Assembly: GCF_000503215.1 (NCBI RefSeq)
Contig: NZ_KI628539.1
Span: 186,001 to 250,000 of the forward strand
Reading direction: 5' to 3'
Length of the DNA: 64,000 bases
Origin: Pseudomonas canadensis
Lineage (GTDB): Bacteria > Pseudomonadota > Gammaproteobacteria > Pseudomonadales > Pseudomonadaceae
Each line of letters opens with the position of its first letter. Position 1 is the first letter of the stretch. Positions 16,734 through 23,873 of the stretch are shown piece after piece. A program made the position numbers and the translations under genes. The notes under the pieces were generated by a model, which was not told the origin of the DNA, ran no database searches, and worked only from the letters and a program-made list of their open reading frames with translations.

Positions 16734-17327
16734 ATGAGCAATGACGGCGTGAATGCAGGCCGGCGTCGCTTCTTGGTAGCAGCCACATCCGTGGTGGGTG
16801 CTGCAGGAGCGGTGGGGGCTGCGGTCCCGTTCGTGGGGTCATGGTTTCCCAGTGCCAAGGCGAAAGCCGCAGGTGCACCGGTGAAGGTGAATATCAGCAA
16901 GATCGAGCCAGGGCAGCAGATGATTGCTGAATGGCGCGGCCAGCCGGTCTTCATTGTTCGTCGTACTGAGGAAATCCTGGGGAATCTCAAAAAGATTGAA
17001 GGCCAGTTGTCTGACCCCAAATCCGAGAAGTCCGACCAACCCGCCTACGCCAAGAACGAAGTGCGTTCGATCAAGCCGGAGATCCTGCTGCTGGTCGGTC
17101 TCTGTACTCACCTGGGGTGCTCGCCTACGTTCCGCCCGGAAGTGGCCCCTGTCGATCTGGGCAAGGATTGGGTCGGCGGTTATTTCTGTCCGTGCCACGG
17201 CTCGCACTACGACCTTGCTGGTCGCGTCTACAAGTCCCAGCCCGCTCCCCTGAACCTGCCGGTTCCTCCGCACACCTACGAAACTGACGACCTCATTGTC
17301 ATTGGCCTCGATAAGGAGAACGCGTGA
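16734..17327 (+). CDS. petA: Ubiquinol-cytochrome c reductase, Rieske iron-sulfur subunit
   Basis: 197 aa. The N-terminal twin-arginine type anchor (AGRRRFLVAATSVVG, then a hydrophobic segment to about 38) keeps it in the inner membrane with the [2Fe-2S] domain in the periplasm. Cluster boxes are CTHLGC (about 124-129) and CPCHGSHYD (about 148-156), giving the two Cys and two His ligands plus the disulfide pair. It passes electrons from ubiquinol to cytochrome c1 in complex III. The stop overlaps the petB start (TGATG at 17325-17329), implying coupled translation. Confidence 0.97.
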   Translation: MSNDGVNAGRRRFLVAATSVVGAAGAVGAAVPFVGSWFPSAKAKAAGAPVKVNISKIEPGQQMIAEWRGQPVFIVRRTEEILGNLKKIEGQLSDPKSEKSDQPAYAKNEVRSIKPEILLLVGLCTHLGCSPTFRPEVAPVDLGKDWVGGYFCPCHGSHYDLAGRVYKSQPAPLNLPVPPHTYETDDLIVIGLDKENA

Positions 17328-18538
17328 TGAGCAAGTTCATGGATTGGGTGGATGCGCGCTTCCCCGCCACTAAAATGTGGGAAGACCATCTCAGCAAATA
17401 TTACGCGCCGAAAAACTTCAACTTCTTCTACTTCTTCGGCTCCCTGGCGCTGCTGGTGCTGGTCAACCAGATCGTCACCGGCGTTTGGTTGACGATGAGC
17501 TACACCCCGTCGGCGGAAGAGGCGTTTGCCTCCGTCGAGTACATCATGCGGGACGTAGAGTACGGCTCGATCCTGCGCCTGTTGCACTCTACCGGCGCCT
17601 CGGCGTTCTTTATCGTCGTCTACCTGCACATGTTCCGGGGCCTGCTCTACGGCTCCTACCAGAAGCCTCGTGAGCTGGTGTGGGTGTTCGGCATGCTGAT
17701 CTACCTGGCGCTGATGGCCGAAGCCTTCATGGGTTACCTGCTGCCGTGGGGCCAGATGTCGTACTGGGGCGCCCAGGTGATCATCTCGCTGTTCGGTGCG
17801 ATTCCGGTGATCGGCAACGACCTGACGCAGTGGATCCGTGGTGACTACCTGATCTCGGGCATCACCCTGAACCGCTTCTTCGCCCTGCACGTGGTGGCCT
17901 TGCCGATCGTGATCCTGGGCCTGGTGGTACTGCACATCCTGGCGCTGCACGAAGTGGGTTCCAACAACCCGGATGGCGTGGACATCAAGAAGCACAAGGA
18001 CGAAAACGGCATCCCGCTGGATGGCATTCCGTTCCACCCTTACTACACCGTGAAAGACATTGTCGGCGTGGTGGTGTTCCTGTTCGTGTTCTGCTCGATC
18101 GTGTTCTTTTTCCCGGAGATGGGCGGGTATTTCCTGGAGAAGCCTAACTTCGAACAGGCCAACGCCTTCAAGACACCTGAGCACATTGCCCCAGTCTGGT
18201 ACTTCACGCCGTTCTACGCGATCTTGCGGGCGATCCCGGACAAGCTCATGGGCGTGATCGCCATGGGCGCGGCCATCGCGGTGCTGTTCGTGCTGCCTTG
18301 GCTCGACCGAAGCCCGGTCAAGTCCATGCGCTACAAGGGCTGGCTGAGCAAGATCTGGCTGTGGGTGTTCTGCATTGCGTTCGTGATCCTGGGTGTGCTG
18401 GGCGTACTGGCGCCGACCCCTGAGCGTACGTTGCTGTCGCAGGTCTGCACCTTCCTGTACTTCGCCTACTTCATTCTGATGCCGTTCTACACCCGGCTCG
18501 AGAAGACCAAACCGGTTCCGGAAAGGGTGACTGGCTGA
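17327..18538 (+). CDS. petB: Ubiquinol-cytochrome c reductase, cytochrome b subunit
   Basis: 403 aa with eight predicted membrane helices, that is full-length cytochrome b rather than a split b6/subunit IV. Haem-ligand histidines sit in LHSTGASAFFIVVYLHMFRG-type and FALHVVALPIVILGLVVLHI segments; the Qo-site PEWY-type motif is PVWYFTPFYAI here, and GYLLPWGQMSYWGA is also typical. ATG 17327 is chosen over the overlapping GTG 17324 because it gives the TGATG junction also seen between petB and petC. Confidence 0.96.
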   Translation: MSKFMDWVDARFPATKMWEDHLSKYYAPKNFNFFYFFGSLALLVLVNQIVTGVWLTMSYTPSAEEAFASVEYIMRDVEYGSILRLLHSTGASAFFIVVYLHMFRGLLYGSYQKPRELVWVFGMLIYLALMAEAFMGYLLPWGQMSYWGAQVIISLFGAIPVIGNDLTQWIRGDYLISGITLNRFFALHVVALPIVILGLVVLHILALHEVGSNNPDGVDIKKHKDENGIPLDGIPFHPYYTVKDIVGVVVFLFVFCSIVFFFPEMGGYFLEKPNFEQANAFKTPEHIAPVWYFTPFYAILRAIPDKLMGVIAMGAAIAVLFVLPWLDRSPVKSMRYKGWLSKIWLWVFCIAFVILGVLGVLAPTPERTLLSQVCTFLYFAYFILMPFYTRLEKTKPVPERVTG

Positions 18539-19317
18539 TGAAAAAGTTATTCGTTGCATTGATGCTTGCGGCCTTGCCGCTACTGTCCTTCGCTGCCGAG
18601 CACGGCGGACCGGAACTGGAAAAAGTCGATATCGACGTATCGGACAAGGCTGCCATGCAAGACGGCGCACGCACGTTCGCCAACTACTGCATGGGCTGTC
18701 ACAGCGCCAAGTTCCAGCGTTACGAGCGGGTTGCCGATGACCTCGGCATCCCCCATGAAATGATGCTCGAGAAGCTGGTGTTCACCGGCGCCAAGATCGG
18801 CGACCACATGACCATCGGCATGAAGCCTGCGGACGCCAAGACCTGGTTCGGCGCAGCACCGCCTGACTTGACCCTGGTGGCTCGTGTACGCGGCACCGAC
18901 TGGCTCTATGGCTACCTGAAATCCTTCTACGAAGACCCGGCACGTCCGTATGGCGTGAACAACCGTGTGTTCCCGAACGTCGGCATGCCTAACGTTCTGG
19001 TCGGCCTGCAAGGCAAGCAAGTGGTAGGATGCAAGCAGATCCAGGTCGTTGAAGACGGCAAGAAGCAATACGATCCGTTGACCGGCACGCCTTTGACTCA
19101 TGAAGCGTGCGATCAACTGAAGATAGAAACCCCAGGTTCGTTGACAGACGAGCAGTTCGACGAGAAGGTCAAGAACCTTGTGACCTTCCTGGCCTACTCG
19201 GCCAACCCGGTCAAACTGGAGCATCAGCGCATCGGCACCTATGTGTTGCTGTACCTGGCCTTCTTCTTCGTATTCGCCTATCTGCTCAAACGCGAATACT
19301 GGAAGGATGTGCATTGA
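18538..19317 (+). CDS. petC: Ubiquinol-cytochrome c reductase, cytochrome c1 subunit
   Basis: 259 aa. A signal peptide (1-19, MKKLFVALMLAALPLLSFA) is followed by a covalent haem site CMGCH near residue 51 and, near the C-terminus, one membrane anchor (YVLLYLAFFFVFAYLL) with a short cytoplasmic end. The bulk is periplasmic, accepting electrons from the Rieske protein. A TGATG overlap links it to petB. A long two-part hairpin follows the stop. Confidence 0.96.
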   Translation: MKKLFVALMLAALPLLSFAAEHGGPELEKVDIDVSDKAAMQDGARTFANYCMGCHSAKFQRYERVADDLGIPHEMMLEKLVFTGAKIGDHMTIGMKPADAKTWFGAAPPDLTLVARVRGTDWLYGYLKSFYEDPARPYGVNNRVFPNVGMPNVLVGLQGKQVVGCKQIQVVEDGKKQYDPLTGTPLTHEACDQLKIETPGSLTDEQFDEKVKNLVTFLAYSANPVKLEHQRIGTYVLLYLAFFFVFAYLLKREYWKDVH

Positions 19318-19346
19318 TCCAACCGTAAGCAATTGCTGTTAATCTT

Positions 19347-19421
19347 GCGCGCCCAGCGGCATCTCTGAATACGTAGCGACCTGGTTGAACCGGTTGTTAC
19401 AGAGATGCTCTCTGGGCGCGC
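19347..19421 (+). terminator. Two-tier hairpin after petC
   Basis: The outer stem GCGCGCCCAG (19347-19356) pairs with CTGGGCGCGC (19412-19421); the inner stem GCATCTCTG (19359-19367) pairs with CAGAGATGC (19400-19408). TCGTTTTTG follows. It should end the petABC transcript but is larger than an ordinary terminator and could act as a leader element for sspA, 46 nt downstream. Confidence 0.65.
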
Positions 19422-19466
19422 TCGTTTTTGAGCTTTCGATAATTTCAACAAGCGAGGAGGACCGCC

Positions 19467-20084
19467 ATGGGCGTGACCAATCGGTTGGCCTGTTACTCCG
19501 ACCCCGCCGACCACTATTCCCACCGAGTACGCATCGTGCTCGCAGAGAAGGGTGTCAGCGCCGAGATCATCAGTGTGGAGGCGGGCCGTCAGCCGCCAAA
19601 ACTGATCGAAGTGAACCCTTACGGCAGCTTGCCCACCCTGGTCGATCGTGACTTGGCGTTGTGGGAGTCAACCGTGGTGATGGAATACCTGGATGAGCGT
19701 TACCCGCATCCGCCTTTGCTGCCGGTGTACCCGGTGGCGCGTGCCAACAGCCGCCTGCTGATCCATCGGATCCAGCGTGACTGGTGCGGGCTGGTGGATG
19801 TGATTCTGGATTCGCGTACAAAAGAAGCGGTTCGGGTGCAGGCGCGTAAGGAATTGCGCGAGAGCCTGACCGGCGTTTCGCCATTGTTCGCCGATAAGCC
19901 TTTTTTCCTCAGTGAGGAACAAAGTTTGGTGGATTGCTGCCTATTACCGATACTCTGGCGCTTGCCGATTCTCGGTATTGAACTGCCGCGGCCTGCCAAG
20001 CCGCTGCTTGATTACATGGAGCGCCAGTTTGCGCGTGAGGCTTTCCAGGCAAGTCTGTCTGGTGTCGAACGCGATATGCGCTAA
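19467..20084 (+). CDS. sspA: Stringent starvation protein A
   Basis: 205 aa with a glutathione-S-transferase fold: a thioredoxin-like N-terminal domain (LACYSDPADHYSHRVRIVLA, NPYGSLPTLVDRDLALWEST) and a helical C-terminal domain. SspA binds RNA polymerase rather than glutathione, acting in stationary-phase and virulence gene control. Start ATG 19467 is preceded by GAGGAGG. sspB follows 17 nt later in the conserved pair, downstream of petABC as in many gamma-proteobacteria. Confidence 0.95.
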   Translation: MGVTNRLACYSDPADHYSHRVRIVLAEKGVSAEIISVEAGRQPPKLIEVNPYGSLPTLVDRDLALWESTVVMEYLDERYPHPPLLPVYPVARANSRLLIHRIQRDWCGLVDVILDSRTKEAVRVQARKELRESLTGVSPLFADKPFFLSEEQSLVDCCLLPILWRLPILGIELPRPAKPLLDYMERQFAREAFQASLSGVERDMR

Positions 20085-20101
20085 GGCTTAAGGAGCCGCT
20101 G

Positions 20102-20521
20102 ATGAACTCCAGTCGACCCTACTTGGTCCGCGCGCTCTATGAGTGGATTGTGGACAACGATTGCACCCCGCACATGCTGGTCAATTCCGAGTTTCCTGCG
20201 GTTCAGGTACCGGAGGGTTTTGCCAGTGATGGGCAAATTGTGTTGAACGTATCGCCGAGTGCCGTGCGCCACCTGCACATGGACAACGAAGCCGTGAGCT
20301 TCGAAGGGCGTTTTGGCGGCGTGCCGCATACGCTGTTCGTGCCGATTGGCGCCATCCTCGGCATCTATGCCCGGGAGAACGGCCAAGGCATGGTGTTCGA
20401 TCTGGAGTCGCCTTTCGAGGGTGACGAATCGATCGAAAACGAAGACGGCGATGACCAGCCGCCACCGGATTCCGAGCCACCGCGCCCTAGCGGTCGGCCG
20501 AGTCTTAAAGTGGTGAAGTAA
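20102..20521 (+). CDS. sspB: ClpXP protease specificity-enhancing factor SspB
   Basis: 139 aa. The globular domain (about 1-110) starts MNSSRPYLVRALYEWIVDN and contains the family region NVSPSAVRHLHMDNEAVSFE; it binds the ssrA degradation tag. A long acidic, Pro-rich linker (DEDGDDQPPPDSEPP-like) leads to the C-terminal ClpX-docking tail GRPSLKVVK, matching the E. coli XB motif type. It delivers tmRNA-tagged proteins to ClpXP. A terminator follows. Confidence 0.95.
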   Translation: MNSSRPYLVRALYEWIVDNDCTPHMLVNSEFPAVQVPEGFASDGQIVLNVSPSAVRHLHMDNEAVSFEGRFGGVPHTLFVPIGAILGIYARENGQGMVFDLESPFEGDESIENEDGDDQPPPDSEPPRPSGRPSLKVVK

Positions 20522-20546
20522 TGAGCTTCCCCTCTGGGGCGAGCTG

Positions 20547-20581
20547 AAAAAATACCTCGACGTGTGTCGGGGTATTTTTTT
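20547..20581 (+). terminator. sspAB terminator
   Basis: AAAAAATACC...GGTATTTTTT arms with an inner TCGAC/GTCG pairing, 20547-20581, ending in a T run. Confidence 0.85.
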
Positions 20582-20619
20582 GCGCGAAGGATAGGGATGA
20601 AAGTCGCGCCTGGACGGTG

Positions 20620-20629
20620 ATCGTACAAC
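20620..20629 (-). promoter_or_regulatory. Possible regulator binding site upstream of its own gene
   Basis: On the minus strand this reads GTTGTACGAT, identical to ten bases of the operator-like repeat in the kdgD promoter (22830-22839). It lies 50 nt before the FadR-type regulator gene, as expected for autoregulation. Inference from shared sequence only. Confidence 0.4.
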
Positions 20630-20679
20630 CACCATGGGCTATGATGCGTGCTCAAGCTCACCGAGAAAGATGATCCATC

Positions 20680-21429
20680 ATGGAAAACGCCAACACCGCC
20701 CCTCGTCTTCCCCGCAAGCGCCGCAGCCTTGCCCAGGAATTGGTCACGGTGTTGTCCGAGCAGATCCGCGACGGCCAGCTCAAGCGAGGCGACAAGTTGC
20801 CCACCGAGTCGGCGATCATGGACGCCCACGGGGTGAGCCGAACCGTAGTGCGAGAAGCGATCTCGCGCTTGCAGGCGGCGGGGCAGGTGGAAACCCGCCA
20901 TGGCATCGGCACCTTTGTGCTGGACACGCCAAGCCCGAGCGGTTTCCGTATCGACCCGGCCACCGTGGTGACCCTGCGTGATGTGCTGGCGATTCTGGAG
21001 TTGCGGATCAGCCTGGAAGTTGAGTCCGCAGGTCTGGCCGCGTTGCGCCGCAGCGACGAGCAACTGGCCGCCATGCGTGCGGCGCTCGATGCCCTGAATG
21101 AAAGCGCAGCTCACGCCGGTGACGCGGTGGCCTCCGACTTTGCATTCCACCTGGAAATTGCCCTGTCCACCGGCAACCGCTACTTCACTGACATCATGAC
21201 CCACCTGGGCACCAGCATCATTCCACGCACCCGCCTGAATTCGGCGCGCCTGGCCCATGATGACCAGCAGCACTATATGGGGCGCTTGAGTCGTGAGCAT
21301 GAAGAGATTTATGAAGCGATTGCGCGTCAGGATTCGGATGCGGCGCGGGCGGCCATGAGGTTGCATTTGACCAATAGCCGCGAGCGGCTGCGCCATGCCC
21401 ATGAAGAGGCAGAAGCGCAGCGCGGTTGA
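20680..21429 (+). CDS. FadR/GntR family regulator, probably of galactarate genes
   Basis: 249 aa. An N-terminal GntR winged helix (about 12-80: LAQELVTVLSEQIRDGQL, GDKLPTESAIMDAHGVSRTV) precedes a helical FCD effector domain (about 95-230) with metal/effector-binding acidic and His residues (SDFAFHLEIALSTGN, REHEEIYEAI). FCD regulators respond to organic acids. Its position upstream of kdgD, the dehydrogenase, the permease and garD, together with a shared ten-base motif, suggests it represses them in the absence of sugar acid. It is separated from them by the minus-strand phospholipase-like gene. Start ATG 20680; weak ribosome-binding site (GAGAAAGATG). Confidence 0.88.
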   Translation: MENANTAPRLPRKRRSLAQELVTVLSEQIRDGQLKRGDKLPTESAIMDAHGVSRTVVREAISRLQAAGQVETRHGIGTFVLDTPSPSGFRIDPATVVTLRDVLAILELRISLEVESAGLAALRRSDEQLAAMRAALDALNESAAHAGDAVASDFAFHLEIALSTGNRYFTDIMTHLGTSIIPRTRLNSARLAHDDQQHYMGRLSREHEEIYEAIARQDSDAARAAMRLHLTNSRERLRHAHEEAEAQRG

Positions 21430-21445
21430 AGGCTGCACCGACCCT

Positions 21446-21511
21446 GTAGGAGCCCGGCTTGCCGGCGATAGCGTCCAAAAGATCGTCATCGCCGGCAAGC
21501 CGGGCTCCTAC
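21446..21511. repeat. REP pair of the GTAGGAGC class
   Basis: GTAGGAGCCCGGCTTGCCGG and on to GCGAT (21446-21469) and its exact complement (21488-21511) flank an 18-nt spacer, between the convergent regulator and phospholipase-like genes. Confidence 0.88.
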
Positions 21512-21515
21512 TGCG

Positions 21516-22673
21516 TCAGTTGGCGGGTTGGTTTGGCTTGTAGTCCTTGAGCAGCAGGTAAGTGCTCCACCCCCACCAATCATTCGTCCAGTGCTTGTCG
21601 TTCAGGTCATTCACGTCCTTGCGACGCAGCACCTTGTCGCCCTCCATTTTGAACAACGGCGAGAAGTTGTTCGCCGGGTTCTGCGCAGCATTCAAATCCG
21701 GCACATACAACGGCGCCTTGAAATTGGCCGGGGAGGGCGCGACACCACTGATAAAGGTGTCGAAAATCTCATCCGCCGAAGCTTGCACAGCGCGTTTGAC
21801 TTGCACGCGGTTGTCCGCATCGATGGCGTCGAAGTAGCGTTTGTCTCCATACGCGTGCCATTGATCGCCCATGGCGTTACGCACCTTGAGCCCGAACTTG
21901 CTGTCTTCGTCATGCATGAAGCGGCTGATCAGCGAGCCCAGCTCACCTGGCGTCACCACAGCTGCCAGTTGTTTACGCGGTACACGCAGATGGCCGGCCG
22001 AGAACAGATCGGTCAAAAAGTGATCAGCAAAACTGTTCATGGCGTACGCCAGTTCCAGCGCTTGGTCGGTGCCGGTCTGGTGAGCCACGACGGCTTGTTG
22101 CAGCGCCGCCGTATGCCCCGCCAGATAGGCCGACAGCGCCCATTCGCCAAAGTGGTCGGCATTGTCCGCTGCCAGTTTCAGGTAACGTCCCAACGGAATC
22201 AGCGCCGAAACTGCGCTGCCACCGCCGGTGATGCGATTCCATTCCTCGGACAACGTATCACCCAAGGCGTCGTAGGCTTCATGAGCTTGTTTGCCATCCT
22301 TGATCGCCTGCTTGACCGCATTGATCTCCTTTTGCATCACCGCGAGGATCTTGTGCGCTTCTTCCCGCGAGGCGGGCAGTACGGCGAGCGTATTGAAGGC
22401 CGCGGTAAAGCGTTGCACACGCTCGGCGGGGGAGGCGCCATCGCTGATCGGTTGACCGGGGATGCCATAGAAATCACCCCCTAGGGCGATTACTTGGCCA
22501 TAGGTCAGCGCCAGCCCATTGGGCAGGTGCAGCTCGACTTGGTGTGCGGGAATCGCGGGGGCATCCTTGACGAAGCGCAACAGGGTTTCATCGCCGATGG
22601 CAGTGTGTTCACCGCCTTCGAAGCGCAAGATAGGTGGGTTCTTTTCGGGTGCTGCGAGTTCAAGACCTGACAT
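21516..22673 (-). CDS. Phospholipase C/P1 nuclease-like protein
   Basis: 385 aa, no signal peptide. The region ELAYAMNSFADHFLTDLFSA followed by GHLRVPR (about residues 205-230) resembles the metal-binding His/Asp helix of zinc-dependent phospholipase C/S1-P1 nuclease folds, and homologues in Pseudomonas carry the name phospholipase. I cannot trace all the zinc ligands, so enzymatic activity is unproven. The N-terminal part (PPILRFEGGEHTAIGDETLL) and a middle coiled segment (REEAHKILAVMQKEINAVKQ) are not assigned. It has a clear promoter and a LexA box directly in front. The AAGGAG site sits 6 nt before ATG 22673. It interrupts the galactarate module and is probably unrelated to it. Confidence 0.75.
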   Translation of the reverse strand: MSGLELAAPEKNPPILRFEGGEHTAIGDETLLRFVKDAPAIPAHQVELHLPNGLALTYGQVIALGGDFYGIPGQPISDGASPAERVQRFTAAFNTLAVLPASREEAHKILAVMQKEINAVKQAIKDGKQAHEAYDALGDTLSEEWNRITGGGSAVSALIPLGRYLKLAADNADHFGEWALSAYLAGHTAALQQAVVAHQTGTDQALELAYAMNSFADHFLTDLFSAGHLRVPRKQLAAVVTPGELGSLISRFMHDEDSKFGLKVRNAMGDQWHAYGDKRYFDAIDADNRVQVKRAVQASADEIFDTFISGVAPSPANFKAPLYVPDLNAAQNPANNFSPLFKMEGDKVLRRKDVNDLNDKHWTNDWWGWSTYLLLKDYKPNQPAN

Positions 22674-22712
22674 GTTAGCTCCTTGCTATGTCGTAGGAAT
22701 CTTTCGTAATGA

Positions 22713-22728
22713 CTGTATGCATATACAG
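22713..22728 (-). promoter_or_regulatory. LexA (SOS) box
   Basis: CTGTATGCATATACAG fits the CTGT-N8-ACAG LexA consensus perfectly, with an AT-rich centre. It starts at the expected transcription start of the phospholipase-like gene, 40 nt before its ATG, directly downstream of the -10. Confidence 0.65.
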
Positions 22729-22736
22729 TTAAATCG

Positions 22737-22764
22737 AGAATAGAGGAAAAATTCCCTACGTCAA
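22737..22764 (-). promoter_or_regulatory. Promoter of the phospholipase-like gene
   Basis: On the minus strand: TTGACG (22764-22759), 16-nt spacer, TATTCT (22742-22737). The LexA box begins 8 nt further. Confidence 0.55.
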
Positions 22765-22811
22765 GAAGGTGCGCATTCAAAGCGGCCACAATGAAGTCTG
22801 ATGAATTGCAG

Positions 22812-22849
22812 TTGACGAATCTTTTTATAGTTGTACGATGACGTACGAC
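22812..22849 (+). promoter_or_regulatory. kdgD promoter with overlapping operator-like repeat
   Basis: TTGACG (22812-22817), 16-nt spacer, TACGAT (22834-22839). The -10 lies inside an inverted repeat GTTGTACG-ATGA-CGTACGAC (22830-22849), 7 of 8 arm positions matching. A protein bound there would block RNA polymerase. The FadR-type regulator is the obvious candidate; its own upstream region carries GTTGTACGAT. Confidence 0.55.
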
Positions 22850-22907
22850 ATCACCAAAACCAACAACAACCTTTCAATAGAAAGTCTTCGCCCAGGGTGT
22901 TCGAATA

Positions 22908-23819
22908 ATGAATCCACAAGAACTGAAGTCCATCCTTTCCCACGGTCTGCTGTCTTTCCCGGTGACCGATTTCAACGCCCAGGGTGACTTTCACCAGGCG
23001 GGTTACATCAAGCGTCTGGAATGGCTGGCCCCTTACGGCGCCACCGCCTTGTTCGCGGCCGGCGGTACTGGTGAGTTTTTCTCCCTCGCTGCCAGTGAAT
23101 ACTCCCAGGTGGTGAAAACCGCCGTTGATACCTGCGCCACCAGCGTGCCGATCCTGGCCGGAGTCGGTGGTTCGACCCGCCAAGCCATCGAGTACGCCCA
23201 GGAAGCTGAACGTCTCGGCGCCAAAGGCCTGCTGCTGCTGCCGCACTACCTTACCGAAGCCAGCCAGGACGGGGTTGCCGCCCACGTTGAAGCCGTATGC
23301 AAATCGGTCAAGATTGGTGTGGTGGTCTACAACCGTAACGTCTGCCGCTTGACCGCGCCGCTGCTGGAACGCCTGGCCGAGCGCTGCCCGAACCTGATCG
23401 GCTACAAGGATGGCCTGGGTGATATCGAGTTGATGGTGTCGATCCGTCGCCGCCTCGGTGATCGTTTCAGTTACCTCGGCGGCCTGCCGACTGCAGAGGT
23501 TTACGCCGCTGCCTACAAGGCCCTGGGCGTACCGGTGTACTCCTCGGCGGTGTTCAACTTCATCCCTAAAACTGCGATGGACTTCTACCACGCGATTGCC
23601 AAGGACGATCACGCCACCGTTTCCAAGATCATCGACGACTTCTTCCTGCCGTACCTGGACATCCGTAACCGCAAGGCCGGGTATGCCGTGAGCATCGTCA
23701 AGGCCGGTGCAAAAATCGCCGGCTACGACGCAGGCCCGGTGCGTACGCCGCTGACCGACCTGCTGCCGGAAGAATATGAAGCCCTGGCCGCGCTGATCGA
23801 CAAGCAAGGCGCGCAATAA
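22908..23819 (+). CDS. kdgD: 5-dehydro-4-deoxyglucarate dehydratase
   Basis: 303 aa member of the DHDPS/NAL class I aldolase-fold family. It has the GTGEFFSL substrate loop, a conserved Tyr in VVVYNRNVCRLTA and the Schiff-base Lys in PNLIGYKDGLGD. It removes water and CO2 from 5-keto-4-deoxy-D-glucarate to give 2,5-dioxopentanoate (alpha-ketoglutarate semialdehyde) in the cytoplasm. The next gene supplies the dehydrogenase for that product and garD supplies the substrate, which supports the assignment over dihydrodipicolinate synthase. First gene of the catabolic cluster, behind a clear promoter/operator. Confidence 0.93.
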   Translation: MNPQELKSILSHGLLSFPVTDFNAQGDFHQAGYIKRLEWLAPYGATALFAAGGTGEFFSLAASEYSQVVKTAVDTCATSVPILAGVGGSTRQAIEYAQEAERLGAKGLLLLPHYLTEASQDGVAAHVEAVCKSVKIGVVVYNRNVCRLTAPLLERLAERCPNLIGYKDGLGDIELMVSIRRRLGDRFSYLGGLPTAEVYAAAYKALGVPVYSSAVFNFIPKTAMDFYHAIAKDDHATVSKIIDDFFLPYLDIRNRKAGYAVSIVKAGAKIAGYDAGPVRTPLTDLLPEEYEALAALIDKQGAQ

Positions 23820-23828
23820 CCCATTTAC

Positions 23829-23856
23829 AAGGCCGCTGAGAAATCAGCGGCCTTTT
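23829..23856 (+). terminator. Hairpin between kdgD and the dehydrogenase gene
   Basis: AAGGCCGCTGA (23829-23839) and TCAGCGGCCTT (23844-23854) enclose a GAAA tetraloop, followed by only TT then GCG. A strong stem with a short T run: a partial terminator inside the operon, or an mRNA-stabilising 3' end for kdgD. Confidence 0.6.
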
Positions 23857-23873
23857 GCGTCAGGAGAAGATTC

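Noticed and set aside
17276..18670. 464-codon minus-strand frame over petB
   Set aside because: His/Arg/Gln-rich shadow of a conserved membrane protein gene.
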